From Anaerobium acetethylicum (GTDB lineage: Bacteria; Bacillota; Clostridia; Lachnospirales; Lachnospiraceae): a stretch of 64,000 nucleotides of DNA. How positions within the stretch are numbered: the stretch's first letter is position 1; every line of letters starts with the position of its first letter. The stretch is from positions 613,715-677,714 of the forward strand of contig NZ_FMKA01000001.1 in the NCBI RefSeq assembly GCF_900096945.1, in the 5' to 3' direction. The notes beneath the pieces are model-generated. The model made no database searches and was not told the origin of the DNA. It worked only from the letters and a program-made list of their open reading frames with translations. Positions 35,098-44,513 of the stretch are shown here, in pieces. The position numbers and the translations under genes were made by a program.

Positions 35098-37539
35098 TTA
35101 TTCTAAACCGAATTCGCTCATTATGTCTTCAAATTCCGGCGAATAAGCAAATCCCAAAAGAATATCCTCCCGGCTGACGCCTTTCTCCATCCTGTCTACA
35201 TGGTAGTTCAATCCTGCCTCATCATATTCTCTTCCCATAAAAGTCTGATAGAGGACTTTTACATACTGAGAATCGTCAAGCTTTTTGTCCTTGAATTCCT
35301 GAGAAAAGATGAAATTCTGTGCAGCCTGGACTGGTGTTACCCTGTCTTCGCTGATTTCCCGTGCATAGTATTCAAGTCCGCCTTCCTCCGGCGTCCTTCC
35401 CAGGGCCTTTGCATACAGCCTGTTCACAAACATGGTGAGTTCCGGCTTTTGATTCACATATCCAGGAAGTGCATAGTCTCCTCTTACAATTCCTGCATCG
35501 CTACAGATCTCCGTGTATTCCATCGATTCTACAAATCCCCGGAACACAAATTCTCTGGTCACGCCATTGTCCAGGTAGTTGAGCCAGTATTCCATTCCGT
35601 CCGTATCCGAGTCACGTCCCATAAGTGTCCTGTAGAGCACCTCTGTGTATGCTTCGTTGCTCAGATTTCTGTTCCTGAATTCATCACTGAAGAAGAATCC
35701 TTTTGCTGTGTCTGCACCTGTCAGTTTGCCGCTTGTCAGAAGTCCGTCATAATACTGCATTCCTTCTTCTTCTGCATCTCTTCCCAATACTTCTGTATAG
35801 AGCCTGGATACAAAGCTTTGAATTTTAGTCATTTCCGGAGCCTCACTTAAACCTGCTCCCTCATAAGCGCCTATATTTACTGTAGTTCCAAGTGTGTTTC
35901 CAAAGAAATCCCTGCCTCCGTTATCCGCCTGGACTTTACCGGCACCAAGAGCTGGCGAACCTGCCAGGAGCTTATAACCGGAGAAGCTGGAGCCTGAATG
36001 AACAAGCCCTCCTGTCAAAGGCTGTGTTGGTCCTGAACCTGGATTTACAAATTTAGGATCTGCTGTGATTGCTGCAGCATCCACAGGTGTATTGTTGTAA
36101 TTATAGTAAATATTGTTGCTGTAGGTCATTTTACAGTTCTTAATCCAGTCCTCGGTCTTTTTGGCACCTGCATTGTAGATAATATTATTTTCAACAGTTG
36201 CAGTACCGCCGGTCATGCCATTCCTGATAAACGGTGTACCTTCGCCTATATAGAATACATTGTTATAGATTTTGGCAAGTGGATGGCTTGGAAGATTCAA
36301 AGTTCCTCCAAGGTCATTCTGGCTGATGTTATAACGGAATACAGACTGATAAGCCTGTCCGACACAGAACATGACGCATCCGCCGCCATTATTATGGCTG
36401 TAGTTGTACTGGTAGATGGTTCCGTCTCCGGAATCGGCATCCCATGCCTGGCCATCCTGGTTCGTATAAGTGTCATATGCCTCATTGTACTGGAATACCG
36501 CATCCTTGCATTTCCATGGCCAGATTGCCGCTGCGACCCTGCCTGAGCCGGTTGCACTGTAGATCGTGGTATTTATTTCTTTTGCTGCTCCATCTGATAC
36601 ATTGTATTCAATTAGTGGTCTGTGGCAGTACATTGTGGTAATGGCATCGCCACCAACTTCACTTACAAAGTTGTTCCTGATTACAACATTTGTGGAGCCA
36701 TAAGTCTCACTTACAGAATCAGGGATTGCAGTAGCGCTGAATTTGTCATAATAAGAAGTATAGCCAACCGCAATTCCCCATCGGCTGACATTTTCCACAT
36801 GACAGTTCTCAATCTTAACGTCATTGTATTTTGCAACACCGGTTACAGTATCGTTGTCCGGCTTAAATACGGTAAAGTAAATTCCGCCGTTATTCATATG
36901 CTTGTCATAAACATTTCCGTCAACGTCATGTATATAAAGATTGTTCAGGTAAATATGGTCCAGTGTTCCGTTATCCTTTGCTACAGCCGCTACACCTGTA
37001 CGGTTCATTTTCGTCAGTTCGCTGTAGTTGACGCCCGAAAACACATCATCATTTGTAATTTCAATATCACTGATTTCAATGTATTCTACATCATAGAGAA
37101 GAATTGATGAGGATACATAGCCTTTATATCTGTGGCTTGAGGAATCCAGGGATTTTTTGTAGTTCTGGTACCATACTCCCTGTCCATTGGCCGCAATGAC
37201 AGGATCATTTCCTGTTCCATACTTTCCAATCTGGATAGGTGCTTCTTCAGAACCGCTTCCCTTAATGTGAAGATAGCCGTTTGTAAATACGGAGCCTGCC
37301 TGAAGCAAAACCTTGTCCCCTGGTTGAAGTGTTATGTCATTGATTTTCTGAAGACTGTAGAATGGCTGATCTTCATCTGTGCCGCTGTTACGGTCAGAAC
37401 CGTTTAATGTACTTACATAATAAGTCGTTCCTGTTGCTGTTTCAGCTGCTTTTGCTGTAATGCTGTTAGTTGCCATAGGTGACAGCGCACAGATAAGCAT
37501 TGCCACTGACATTATAGTAGAAATAATCTTTTTCATCAT
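35098..37539 (-). CDS. Secreted beta-helix protein with two DUF4214 modules (possible GH136-like)
   Basis: Secreted right-handed parallel beta-helix protein (813 aa). Signal peptide at about 1-32 (hydrophobic SVAMLICALS, then TAKAAE). The N-terminal strand TTYYVSTLNGSDRNSGT is common to carbohydrate-active helix families. Helix coils run to about 560 and include NQDGQAWDADSGDGT with Asp362, 367, 369 and 372; two Asp seven residues apart is the spacing I recall for LnbX (GH136). Two DUF4214 modules follow (about 575-810). It is a paralogue of the next gene upstream. Enzyme family not proven; pectate-lyase-like or binding roles remain possible. Confidence 0.8.
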   Translation of the reverse strand: MMKKIISTIMSVAMLICALSPMATNSITAKAAETATGTTYYVSTLNGSDRNSGTDEDQPFYSLQKINDITLQPGDKVLLQAGSVFTNGYLHIKGSGSEEAPIQIGKYGTGNDPVIAANGQGVWYQNYKKSLDSSSHRYKGYVSSSILLYDVEYIEISDIEITNDDVFSGVNYSELTKMNRTGVAAVAKDNGTLDHIYLNNLYIHDVDGNVYDKHMNNGGIYFTVFKPDNDTVTGVAKYNDVKIENCHVENVSRWGIAVGYTSYYDKFSATAIPDSVSETYGSTNVVIRNNFVSEVGGDAITTMYCHRPLIEYNVSDGAAKEINTTIYSATGSGRVAAAIWPWKCKDAVFQYNEAYDTYTNQDGQAWDADSGDGTIYQYNYSHNNGGGCVMFCVGQAYQSVFRYNISQNDLGGTLNLPSHPLAKIYNNVFYIGEGTPFIRNGMTGGTATVENNIIYNAGAKKTEDWIKNCKMTYSNNIYYNYNNTPVDAAAITADPKFVNPGSGPTQPLTGGLVHSGSSFSGYKLLAGSPALGAGKVQADNGGRDFFGNTLGTTVNIGAYEGAGLSEAPEMTKIQSFVSRLYTEVLGRDAEEEGMQYYDGLLTSGKLTGADTAKGFFFSDEFRNRNLSNEAYTEVLYRTLMGRDSDTDGMEYWLNYLDNGVTREFVFRGFVESMEYTEICSDAGIVRGDYALPGYVNQKPELTMFVNRLYAKALGRTPEEGGLEYYAREISEDRVTPVQAAQNFIFSQEFKDKKLDDSQYVKVLYQTFMGREYDEAGLNYHVDRMEKGVSREDILLGFAYSPEFEDIMSEFGLE

Positions 37540-37554
37540 TTTTTGCGCTCCCTC

Positions 37555-40500
37555 CTATTCTGTATATCCCAAACGTATTTCTGCAGCACTTGCAAAAATT
37601 TTACCTGCTTCTAATGTGGCGGTCTCTGCACCAAATAATTTTACATATCTGGCATTCACAGCATCAAACTCAGCATACTTGACCTGATTGTCATCAGCCC
37701 AGATATTATTCTTTGTTGATACCTTTGTAAAATTCGTTCCATCTGTGCTGACATAGATTTCATACTTTGTGATAAGCCCATTTTTGCTGCTTGTACGAGG
37801 AACATATTTTAACATGGATACCGTCTGCTCTTTTCCCATATCAATGGTAATCCAGCAGTCTTGTCTTTGACATCCTGCCCATGCAGTATGCCACATGGTT
37901 CCCAGATTATCATCCAGAGTAAGGTTTCCATTTCCTTCTGTTGCACTTCCCGTCTGTGCACTTCCTACTGTTGCAGTCATTCCGGCAACCGGATACTCTA
38001 CCCTTGCAGGAGTTACATTGATTGTGTAATTGACAACCGAACCGTTTTCAGACACCTTCAGCACCATACCAGTGGTTACAGCTGCTGAACCAGTTACCTG
38101 TTCAGTTCCGTTATAAACGCTTAAGGCAACTCCATCTTCACAAGTGAAATTTGCCAGGAAGTTTTCAACAGTTGTATTTTTCACGACATCTGATACAGAA
38201 TTTTTGCTCATGATTTCGCTTGTTGTAATTGTATATACATCAGAGGAAACACCCAGAACAACCGGATCTTCTGTATAACCAAGACGGATTTCTGCAGCAC
38301 TTGCATAATCACCTGATGTGGACGTTGCTTTAAGCTTCACATATCTTGATACTGTTTCATCAAAGTATGTATATTTCTCTGTATTATCAAGAGCCCATGT
38401 ACTGTTTGCAGTTGTAACTTTAGTAAAGTTAGTTCCATCTGTACTTACATAGATTTCATAACCTGTAATCACACCATTAAGCTGGGTCGTTCTAGGTACA
38501 TATTTCAGCATGGATACCTTCTTTGCACTTCCCATATCTATCGTGATCCAGCGTTGATCCATTGTACAGCCATTCCAGTTGGTATGCCATAAGCTTCCTG
38601 CATTCTGATCCAATGCTTTTGCTGCTTCTGCATCAGGTTGTATACTTCCAGCTGTGGCAGTCATTCCGGTAACCGGATATTCAACCCTTACTGGAATTAC
38701 GCTGATTGTATAATCAGCCACTGAACCATTTCCTGATACCTTCAATACCATACCTGAGGTCACAGATACAGAGCCGGTTACCTGTTCGGTTCCGTTATAC
38801 ACGCTTAAGGTAACGCCATCCGCATGTTCAAATGCTGATAAGAAGTTGTCAACAGTCGTATTTTTCACAACACCTGAAACAGAATTGCTGCCCATTGTAT
38901 AGGTATAGGTAGTTGCTCCTGCATCAAACCTGATCGTATACTCTTTTACAGTTCCGCTTTCATTTACTCTCAGTACCATTCCATGAGTGACAAGATCAGT
39001 ACCGGCAATTTCAGTTCCATTGCTTAATACATTTAAAGATACTCCGGCCGAATGTTTGAACCCTGCCTTGAAAGCATCAGCAGTTACAGATTTTCTGACT
39101 CCTGTGATTTCATTTGTCCCAATTGTATATACATCCGAGAAAACACCTGCAACAGCAGGATCAGCTACTGTCGTTTCATGTACCCCGATATCTGGAACCA
39201 AGCCGACAGCGTTGCCAAAAAAGTCTTTTGAACCACTGTTTGCAATATATTTTCCTTTGTTGATTGCTGGTGAATCATTCTGGATTTTGTATCCGCTGAA
39301 TGCTGAAGCTGAATCAACAAGTCCAGTAGTGTCAACAGGCGCTTTTCCCGGATCCACAAATTTAGGATCTGCTTTTACAGCTGCTGCATCCCCTGAAGGT
39401 GTGGACGTATATCCAAAGTAAAGGTTGTTGGAATATACTTTTGTACCGCCAGAACCAGCCCATGCATCATTAGGGTTTGCTGTACTAGTGTTATAGAAGA
39501 TATTGTTATAGAGTTCGCCTGAGCCGCTGCTCTTTCCAGCATCAGGATGATTGATCCTGGTCGCCCTGTCCCCGTCTACATAAAATACATTGTTATATAT
39601 TTTAGCATTCGGATTTCCCTGGAATGTTATAAGCGCTTTCAGGTCATTCTGGCTAATGTTATAGCGGAATGTACCCCTGTAAGCCTCATTCAGACAGATC
39701 AGGAAAGCTCCGCCTCCGTTATTGTGGCTATAGTTGTACTGGAATATGGTACCATCTGACCAGTCGACATCCCAGGCCTGTCCGTCTCCATTGCCAGTTC
39801 CCACGGTATCAAATGCCTCATTATACTGGAATATGGCATCCTTACATTTCCATGGCCAGATCGTAGCACTAAAGGACTGCCAGTAACCTGCATAATTATC
39901 ATCCAGATCAGATCCTGCTGCGTCTGATACATTTCTCTGCACCATCGGTCTGAGGGAATACATTACAACAAGGGCATCATTACCAGGATTCTGAATATAG
40001 TTATCTTCAAACAGAATGTTGGTATGTCCATATTTTCCTACCACCTCATCGGCAAGTACTGAACCATTGAATTTTGCATGGTTATAAGTATATCCGAGGC
40101 ATACGCCTGCTCTGGACACATCTTTCACGTAGCATCCCTTCATTTTGAAGTCATTAAATCTTGCAATTCCTGTAGCCGACTCATCATCCGGTTTCAAAGC
40201 ATTGAACTGCACCCCGCCATTGTTCATATGCTTGTCTTCCAGATTACCATCGACGTCATGAATATAAAGATTTTCCAGGTAGATATGGTCCATGGTTCCG
40301 CCATTTTTAGCAATACCGGCTACACCTGTCCTGTCCATTCTTTCATCAGTCTTGTCGTCAAATCTGTTCCATTCCTGGGCTGGATCTGTGATTTCATTGG
40401 TGATTTCCAGATTACGGATTTCAACAAAGTCGCAGTCATACAGAAGAATTGCAGAAGAGACATAGCCTTTTGAACGATGGCCTGAATTGTCCATTGCCTG

Positions 40501-40884
40501 GACATAATCCTGATACCAGATCCCCTGTCCCTTTGCATTGATTACCGGTTTTGCCCCCGTACCGTACTGGTCGATCATAATGGGAGCAGATGCTGTACCG
40601 CTTACATTTTTCATGTGAATGAAACCATTAAAGACAGAACCTGACTCAAGCAATACCTTATCCCCCGATTTGAGCACTACTTTTCCCAGCATGTCTAAAG
40701 TTTCCCAGGCACTATTCTCGCTGGTACCTGAATTCTGATTGTTCCCGTCAATACTGCTTATATAATAAGTAGTACCTGTGGAAACTGTTTCCTGTGCATA
40801 AACAGGGTCCGCTACTGTTGAAAAAACATTCAACGAACAGAGCATGGAAACTGCACAGATCATGGATAATATCCTTTTTTTCAT
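37555..40884 (-). CDS. Secreted beta-helix protein with repeated F5/8C (CBM32-like) domains (possible GH136-like)
   Basis: Secreted protein (1109 aa). Signal peptide about 1-30 (MLCSLNVFSTVADPVYA). A beta-helix core (about 35-560) with GNGDGQAWDVDWSDGT: Asp367, 372, 374, 377, again with a 7-residue Asp pair. The C-terminal half has three short beta modules of similar sequence (SDVYTI..VSDVVKNTTV..LKVSE.GSV) and two F5/8 type C domains, each with SLWHT or TMWHT, WITIDMG and KYEIYVSTDGTNF-like segments, suited to galactose or GlcNAc binding. The internal repeats are close enough to recombine. It is 15 bp upstream of its paralogue and 13 bp after the foldase-like gene. Confidence 0.82.
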   Translation of the reverse strand: MKKRILSMICAVSMLCSLNVFSTVADPVYAQETVSTGTTYYISSIDGNNQNSGTSENSAWETLDMLGKVVLKSGDKVLLESGSVFNGFIHMKNVSGTASAPIMIDQYGTGAKPVINAKGQGIWYQDYVQAMDNSGHRSKGYVSSAILLYDCDFVEIRNLEITNEITDPAQEWNRFDDKTDERMDRTGVAGIAKNGGTMDHIYLENLYIHDVDGNLEDKHMNNGGVQFNALKPDDESATGIARFNDFKMKGCYVKDVSRAGVCLGYTYNHAKFNGSVLADEVVGKYGHTNILFEDNYIQNPGNDALVVMYSLRPMVQRNVSDAAGSDLDDNYAGYWQSFSATIWPWKCKDAIFQYNEAFDTVGTGNGDGQAWDVDWSDGTIFQYNYSHNNGGGAFLICLNEAYRGTFRYNISQNDLKALITFQGNPNAKIYNNVFYVDGDRATRINHPDAGKSSGSGELYNNIFYNTSTANPNDAWAGSGGTKVYSNNLYFGYTSTPSGDAAAVKADPKFVDPGKAPVDTTGLVDSASAFSGYKIQNDSPAINKGKYIANSGSKDFFGNAVGLVPDIGVHETTVADPAVAGVFSDVYTIGTNEITGVRKSVTADAFKAGFKHSAGVSLNVLSNGTEIAGTDLVTHGMVLRVNESGTVKEYTIRFDAGATTYTYTMGSNSVSGVVKNTTVDNFLSAFEHADGVTLSVYNGTEQVTGSVSVTSGMVLKVSGNGSVADYTISVIPVRVEYPVTGMTATAGSIQPDAEAAKALDQNAGSLWHTNWNGCTMDQRWITIDMGSAKKVSMLKYVPRTTQLNGVITGYEIYVSTDGTNFTKVTTANSTWALDNTEKYTYFDETVSRYVKLKATSTSGDYASAAEIRLGYTEDPVVLGVSSDVYTITTSEIMSKNSVSDVVKNTTVENFLANFTCEDGVALSVYNGTEQVTGSAAVTTGMVLKVSENGSVVNYTINVTPARVEYPVAGMTATVGSAQTGSATEGNGNLTLDDNLGTMWHTAWAGCQRQDCWITIDMGKEQTVSMLKYVPRTSSKNGLITKYEIYVSTDGTNFTKVSTKNNIWADDNQVKYAEFDAVNARYVKLFGAETATLEAGKIFASAAEIRLGYTE

Positions 40885-40897
40885 TTTTTTCCTCCTC

Positions 40898-42022
40898 CTA
40901 TTTTACTACTTGTTTCAAGGTAAACTGATATACATCTTCAATTTTACCTTCTACTACTGAGGTCTCGGCTTTTTCCCGGATAATTCCGTCATAATGCTCT
41001 TCCCTCAGATTTTTATTTATAACATCAGTCACTTCTGAAATTGACTGATAGTCATAATCTACTCGATCCTTGCAGAAAATCAGATACAGTGTTCCATATT
41101 CATCAATAACCTGAGAATACTCTCCTTTTTTCAGTTCCCCCGCCAATTCCAGTACATCTCCGATCAGGTTGTCATAACCAGAACGCTCGCCAGACAAAAT
41201 CTTCTGGCTGGCAAAATAACTTCTTAAATTCTCATAGGAACCTAAAAGGGATTCTAATCCGGTTTCAGACGTTGCTTCCTTATACATGGCTGTCATAGCC
41301 TGTTTGAGTTCTTCTGTTTCCTGGTCAGAAAGTCCATCCTGTTCATACGGGATTCTGACAAACTCAAGTTCAATATCATCGTCCTTTATAAAGATGCTGT
41401 TTTTGTTCTCTTCATAATATGTCTGGCGCTCTTCCTCTGTAATCTGCATTCCTGGATTTTCCAGATTGTCGCAGTAATTCTTCTGGATTACATCCATTTC
41501 ATATTCAATGAAAAGCGGAAGTGTAAACTCGGAAAGACCGTATACAGCCTCACCCTTGCTTATTTTTTCTTTTCTTGCCGCATTCTCATTTTCAAATCTT
41601 TTCACAAGATCTCTGTACTGCATGGAATCCACATAGCCCTTTTCCCTGGCATTTTCATAGACTCCCCGAAAATACTTCAAATCTTCAATTGTCTTGTCCG
41701 CCAGCATTCTGGAAGGGACTTCGCCCCCAAACTCTTTTCCCCAGAATGCCTTGTCAACTCCCGCATGATACTTTTCCGTAAAATACTGAGTGACTTCATA
41801 GATATTCTCATCCATGATCCGAAGATATTCATCTTTTTCGACCAATGTATCATTGATCTTAAGGTTAAGCCTGCTGCCGTCTAAAGAAACAATCAGGGCG
41901 ATAACAGCTGCAAAAACGGCCACCAGCGAAAAGACGGCAATGTATGCTGTCCTTTTTGATTGCCTCTTCTTTTTACTGTTATGATGTCTTATACTTTTTT
42001 GCATTTGCTTTCTTCCAGCCAT
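40898..42022 (-). CDS. Membrane-anchored SurA/PrsA-like foldase candidate
   Basis: A 374-residue protein with a very basic N-terminus (KKKRQSKR), one TM helix (about 27-47) and a long exterior domain. The exterior part starts LKINDTLVEKDEYLRIMDEN and is helix-rich, as in SurA/PrsA/trigger-type chaperones, with a possible PPIase-like region near 215-330 (IELEFVRIPY.. YSQVIDEYGTLYLIFCKDR). It is the first gene before the two beta-helix genes, so a dedicated folding role is likely; B. longum LnbX needs such a partner (LnbY). The start is uncertain: ATG 42022 has no near SD, ATG 42004 has GGAAG 7 bases away. Confidence 0.7.
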   Translation of the reverse strand: MAGRKQMQKSIRHHNSKKKRQSKRTAYIAVFSLVAVFAAVIALIVSLDGSRLNLKINDTLVEKDEYLRIMDENIYEVTQYFTEKYHAGVDKAFWGKEFGGEVPSRMLADKTIEDLKYFRGVYENAREKGYVDSMQYRDLVKRFENENAARKEKISKGEAVYGLSEFTLPLFIEYEMDVIQKNYCDNLENPGMQITEEERQTYYEENKNSIFIKDDDIELEFVRIPYEQDGLSDQETEELKQAMTAMYKEATSETGLESLLGSYENLRSYFASQKILSGERSGYDNLIGDVLELAGELKKGEYSQVIDEYGTLYLIFCKDRVDYDYQSISEVTDVINKNLREEHYDGIIREKAETSVVEGKIEDVYQFTLKQVVK

Positions 42023-42091
42023 TAAACTGCATCCATTCCTTTCATCTGTAATTATCAGGTACGCAGGACCTCATTGGATCTATGTGCAAAA

Positions 42092-42239
42092 AAAAAGCAA
42101 TACCCTGCTACTATTACTATTCTGTAATCTTGCTAATGTTCACTCAGGTTCAATTCGCATATTTCAAAATAACATTTCAGATCAGGTATTGCTTATTCAG
42201 AGACATAAGTCCATTCGTACATGCACAATAATTGTACCA
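42092..42239 (-). promoter_or_regulatory. Leader with distant-arm terminator before the foldase operon
   Basis: The 335-bp gap 42023-42357 holds an extended -10 (TGGTACAAT, minus strand, 42231-42239). A 10-bp stem AAGCAATACC/GGTATTGCTT follows, its arms about 90 bases apart, the second leading into nine T (42092-42100). The large enclosed region suggests a folded, possibly regulated terminator rather than a simple hairpin. Nothing else was recognised in the gap. Confidence 0.5.
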
Positions 42240-42357
42240 AATAACCACATAAATACACATAAACAATCATGCATTTTTTTTGCACTATCTAACTATTCAG
42301 GACCAGATTCTTCATAGTCACAGATAATGCACACAAATTACAACTATTGCACTTTTT

Positions 42358-42579
42358 CTATTGATATTTTCGATTATAGAAATATAACTGTGCAAGAATC
42401 CCAGCCAGTGCTGCTACCATAACGGCAAGACCAACCTGGCTGATATCCGGCGTCTTGAAAATACCGTAAAGCCATTTTACAGGCCCGATATTTTTCTGTC
42501 CCACTATGATCAGATAAACAAAGAACATAAGCAACAGGGCATTCAAGCCTGTTTTCAATTTAGCTGCTTTTTCTTCCAT
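42358..42579 (-). CDS. 73-residue double-TM protein of the ABC operon
   Basis: A small protein starting MEEKAAKLKTGLNALLLMFF (ATG 42579, GGAGGA SD 8 bases away). It has two hydrophobic helices, about 12-28 and 47-66, and basic ends (KYQ, RKYQ). It begins 41 bp after the second permease gene. I do not recognise a family; it may be an accessory subunit of the importer. Confidence 0.65.
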   Translation of the reverse strand: MEEKAAKLKTGLNALLLMFFVYLIIVGQKNIGPVKWLYGIFKTPDISQVGLAVMVAALAGILAQLYFYNRKYQ

Positions 42580-42620
42580 ATATGTATCCTCCTCCAATTC
42601 CGTTGTGCATTCCAAAAGAA

Positions 42621-43505
42621 TTATCCTTTCAGTCCTCCAAGGCTCATGCCTTCTGTTAAACGTTTCTGTACCAAGATATATAATATCAGTGTCGGCAGCA
42701 TTACTAATACAAGGCCTGCATAGAGCTGTCCATAGTTGGCTGCTGCCTGCTGTGCCTGCATCAGCTGCATAAGTCCTACTGACAATGTTTTCGCTTCTTT
42801 AGTCAACAGGGTAAGTGAAATGATGTATTCATTCCAGAATGCCAGGAAGTTGAACAGGATGACCGTAATGATGCTTGGTCTAGCCATTGGCATCATAATG
42901 CTGATCATAGTCCTGAAATAACCGCTTCCGTCTACATATGCAGCTTCTTCATAATCCTTAGGGATTGTAATAAAGAAACTGGAAAGCAGATAAATTGTAA
43001 ATGGAAGTGCTGTTGACGCATATACCAGTGCAAGTATAAATTTATTATTCAGTAAAAATGCAAATCCAAAATTTTGATTCAGGAACTTGTCTCCGTCCAG
43101 AAGCATAAGGAAGATCGGAACTACAATATAGTTTACGTTGATAAATAATCCGCCCATGAACATATTGTTGAAAAATTTGCTTCCGAAAAATTTATATCTG
43201 GCAAGTACATAAGACGCCGGAAGTGCCACAACGAGAAGAAGCAGAATTGCAAAGGCTGTGACAATAACAGAGTTTCCCATGTAGCTTCCCATTTTTGCCG
43301 TTTCAAAAGCATCTATAAAGTTCTGCATGTAAATCCCTTTTGGAAGAGACCATGGATTTCCATAGAATTCAGAGTTTTCTTTTATAGAAGCCATAAAAAC
43401 CCATGCTACGGGTACTACAATGCTTATGGCAAGCAAAACAAGTGCCGCATAAACAAATAGTTTAAACAATTTTTCCTTTATATTGCTGTGTTCGTTCTTA
43501 TTCAT
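42621..43505 (-). CDS. Sugar ABC transporter permease, MalG-like
   Basis: Inner permease subunit (294 aa) of a CUT1-type sugar importer. Six TM segments can be followed. The EAA loop that contacts the ATPase is seen at DYEEAAYVDGSGYFRTMISIMMPMARP. The C-terminus ends RLTEGMSLGGLKG, typical of this half (MalG type). It is 12 bp downstream of the MalF-like permease. No ATPase gene lies in the operon. Confidence 0.93.
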   Translation of the reverse strand: MNKNEHSNIKEKLFKLFVYAALVLLAISIVVPVAWVFMASIKENSEFYGNPWSLPKGIYMQNFIDAFETAKMGSYMGNSVIVTAFAILLLLVVALPASYVLARYKFFGSKFFNNMFMGGLFINVNYIVVPIFLMLLDGDKFLNQNFGFAFLLNNKFILALVYASTALPFTIYLLSSFFITIPKDYEEAAYVDGSGYFRTMISIMMPMARPSIITVILFNFLAFWNEYIISLTLLTKEAKTLSVGLMQLMQAQQAAANYGQLYAGLVLVMLPTLILYILVQKRLTEGMSLGGLKG

Positions 43506-43517
43506 TCTCGTCTCCTC

Positions 43518-44411
43518 CTAAAATTCTAATGGTTCACGTTTAGTTACAAGATTAACAATTGCAGCCAAAGCAAAGGAGAATACGAAAACTACAACGCCGA
43601 TCGCCATACCATATCCATAGGAGGAGTTGGTATAAGCCTGTTTATACATATAGCTTAAGAATACTTCTGTAGCTCCGTCCGGTCCGCCGTTCGTCAGGAT
43701 CTTTACAAGAAGGAAACTTAAGTTTATGGTGCTGATAATAAAGAAAGTCAGTGTCGTCCTGATATTAGTCCAGATCAGCGGTAATGTAATCTGAAAAAAC
43801 ATCGTGATTTCATTAGCGCCGTCAAGTCCTGCTGATTCATACAGACTTTCCGGTACTCCTGCCATACTTGCCATATACATGACCATGTAATAGCCGATCG
43901 CCTGCCATACAAGGGCTATTACGATACTGAAGATTACGATTTTCTGGTCGCCTAACCAGAGAATCTGCGCTGCCTTCCCGCCTTTAAATACCCCTATAAG
44001 GCTGTTCAGGATTCCCATCGAGGGATCATAAATAGCTGAGAATATGGCTGCGATTACAACGATCGATAAAATATTTGGTATGTAAAAAACGATTCTGAAA
44101 AAATTCTGTCCTCTGAACTTGTATCTGGATAGAATTCCTGCAAATAGCAGTGCCAATGCAATTGTCGGTATTGTGATCAGAACAATCATCAGAATGGAGT
44201 TCTGGAAGGATCCATAAAAGTTGATATCCTTAAACAGAGTTCTGTAGTTGTCAAAACCGACAAATGTTTTCGTGTTAGAAAATCCGCCCCACTTATACAG
44301 CGAGATTCTGAACACGTTAATCGTAGGTATAATCATGAATAATGTAAATAATATAATGGCAGGAGCAACGCATGCCGTTATGTATAAATGTTTCTTTAAT
44401 TTATGGTTCAT
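43518..44411 (-). CDS. Sugar ABC transporter permease, MalF-like
   Basis: Partner permease (297 aa from ATG 44411; the longer frame to 44471 runs through a terminator). TM helices begin at ITACVAPAIILFTLFMIIPT. The EAA motif is at ESLYESAGLDGANEITMFFQITLPLI. Together with the MalG-like subunit it should form the channel for a disaccharide taken from the lipoprotein encoded upstream. Confidence 0.93.
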   Translation of the reverse strand: MNHKLKKHLYITACVAPAIILFTLFMIIPTINVFRISLYKWGGFSNTKTFVGFDNYRTLFKDINFYGSFQNSILMIVLITIPTIALALLFAGILSRYKFRGQNFFRIVFYIPNILSIVVIAAIFSAIYDPSMGILNSLIGVFKGGKAAQILWLGDQKIVIFSIVIALVWQAIGYYMVMYMASMAGVPESLYESAGLDGANEITMFFQITLPLIWTNIRTTLTFFIISTINLSFLLVKILTNGGPDGATEVFLSYMYKQAYTNSSYGYGMAIGVVVFVFSFALAAIVNLVTKREPLEF

Positions 44412-44442
44412 TGATGCAATCCCCCACTTGAATTCAAAATTG

Positions 44443-44496
44443 ACAAAAAAAATGGAGGCTTTCGGAAGCATTTCCGCTTCGATGAAGCCCCCATCT
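44443..44496 (-). terminator. Intra-operon terminator after the binding-protein gene
   Basis: ATGGGGGCTT and AAGCCTCCAT arms enclose a loop that itself pairs (GAAGCGGAAATGCTTC), then eight T on the minus strand. It lies between the binding-protein and permease genes, so the binding protein is probably made in excess. Confidence 0.8.
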
Positions 44497-44513
44497 TAAT
44501 TAGCATTTAATTA

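Noticed and set aside
37555..40884. Pectate lyase assignment for the beta-helix proteins
   Set aside because: The fold is compatible, but the neighbours (GH112, importer, foldase, F5/8C domains) point to amino-sugar glycans and no pectin-related gene is present.
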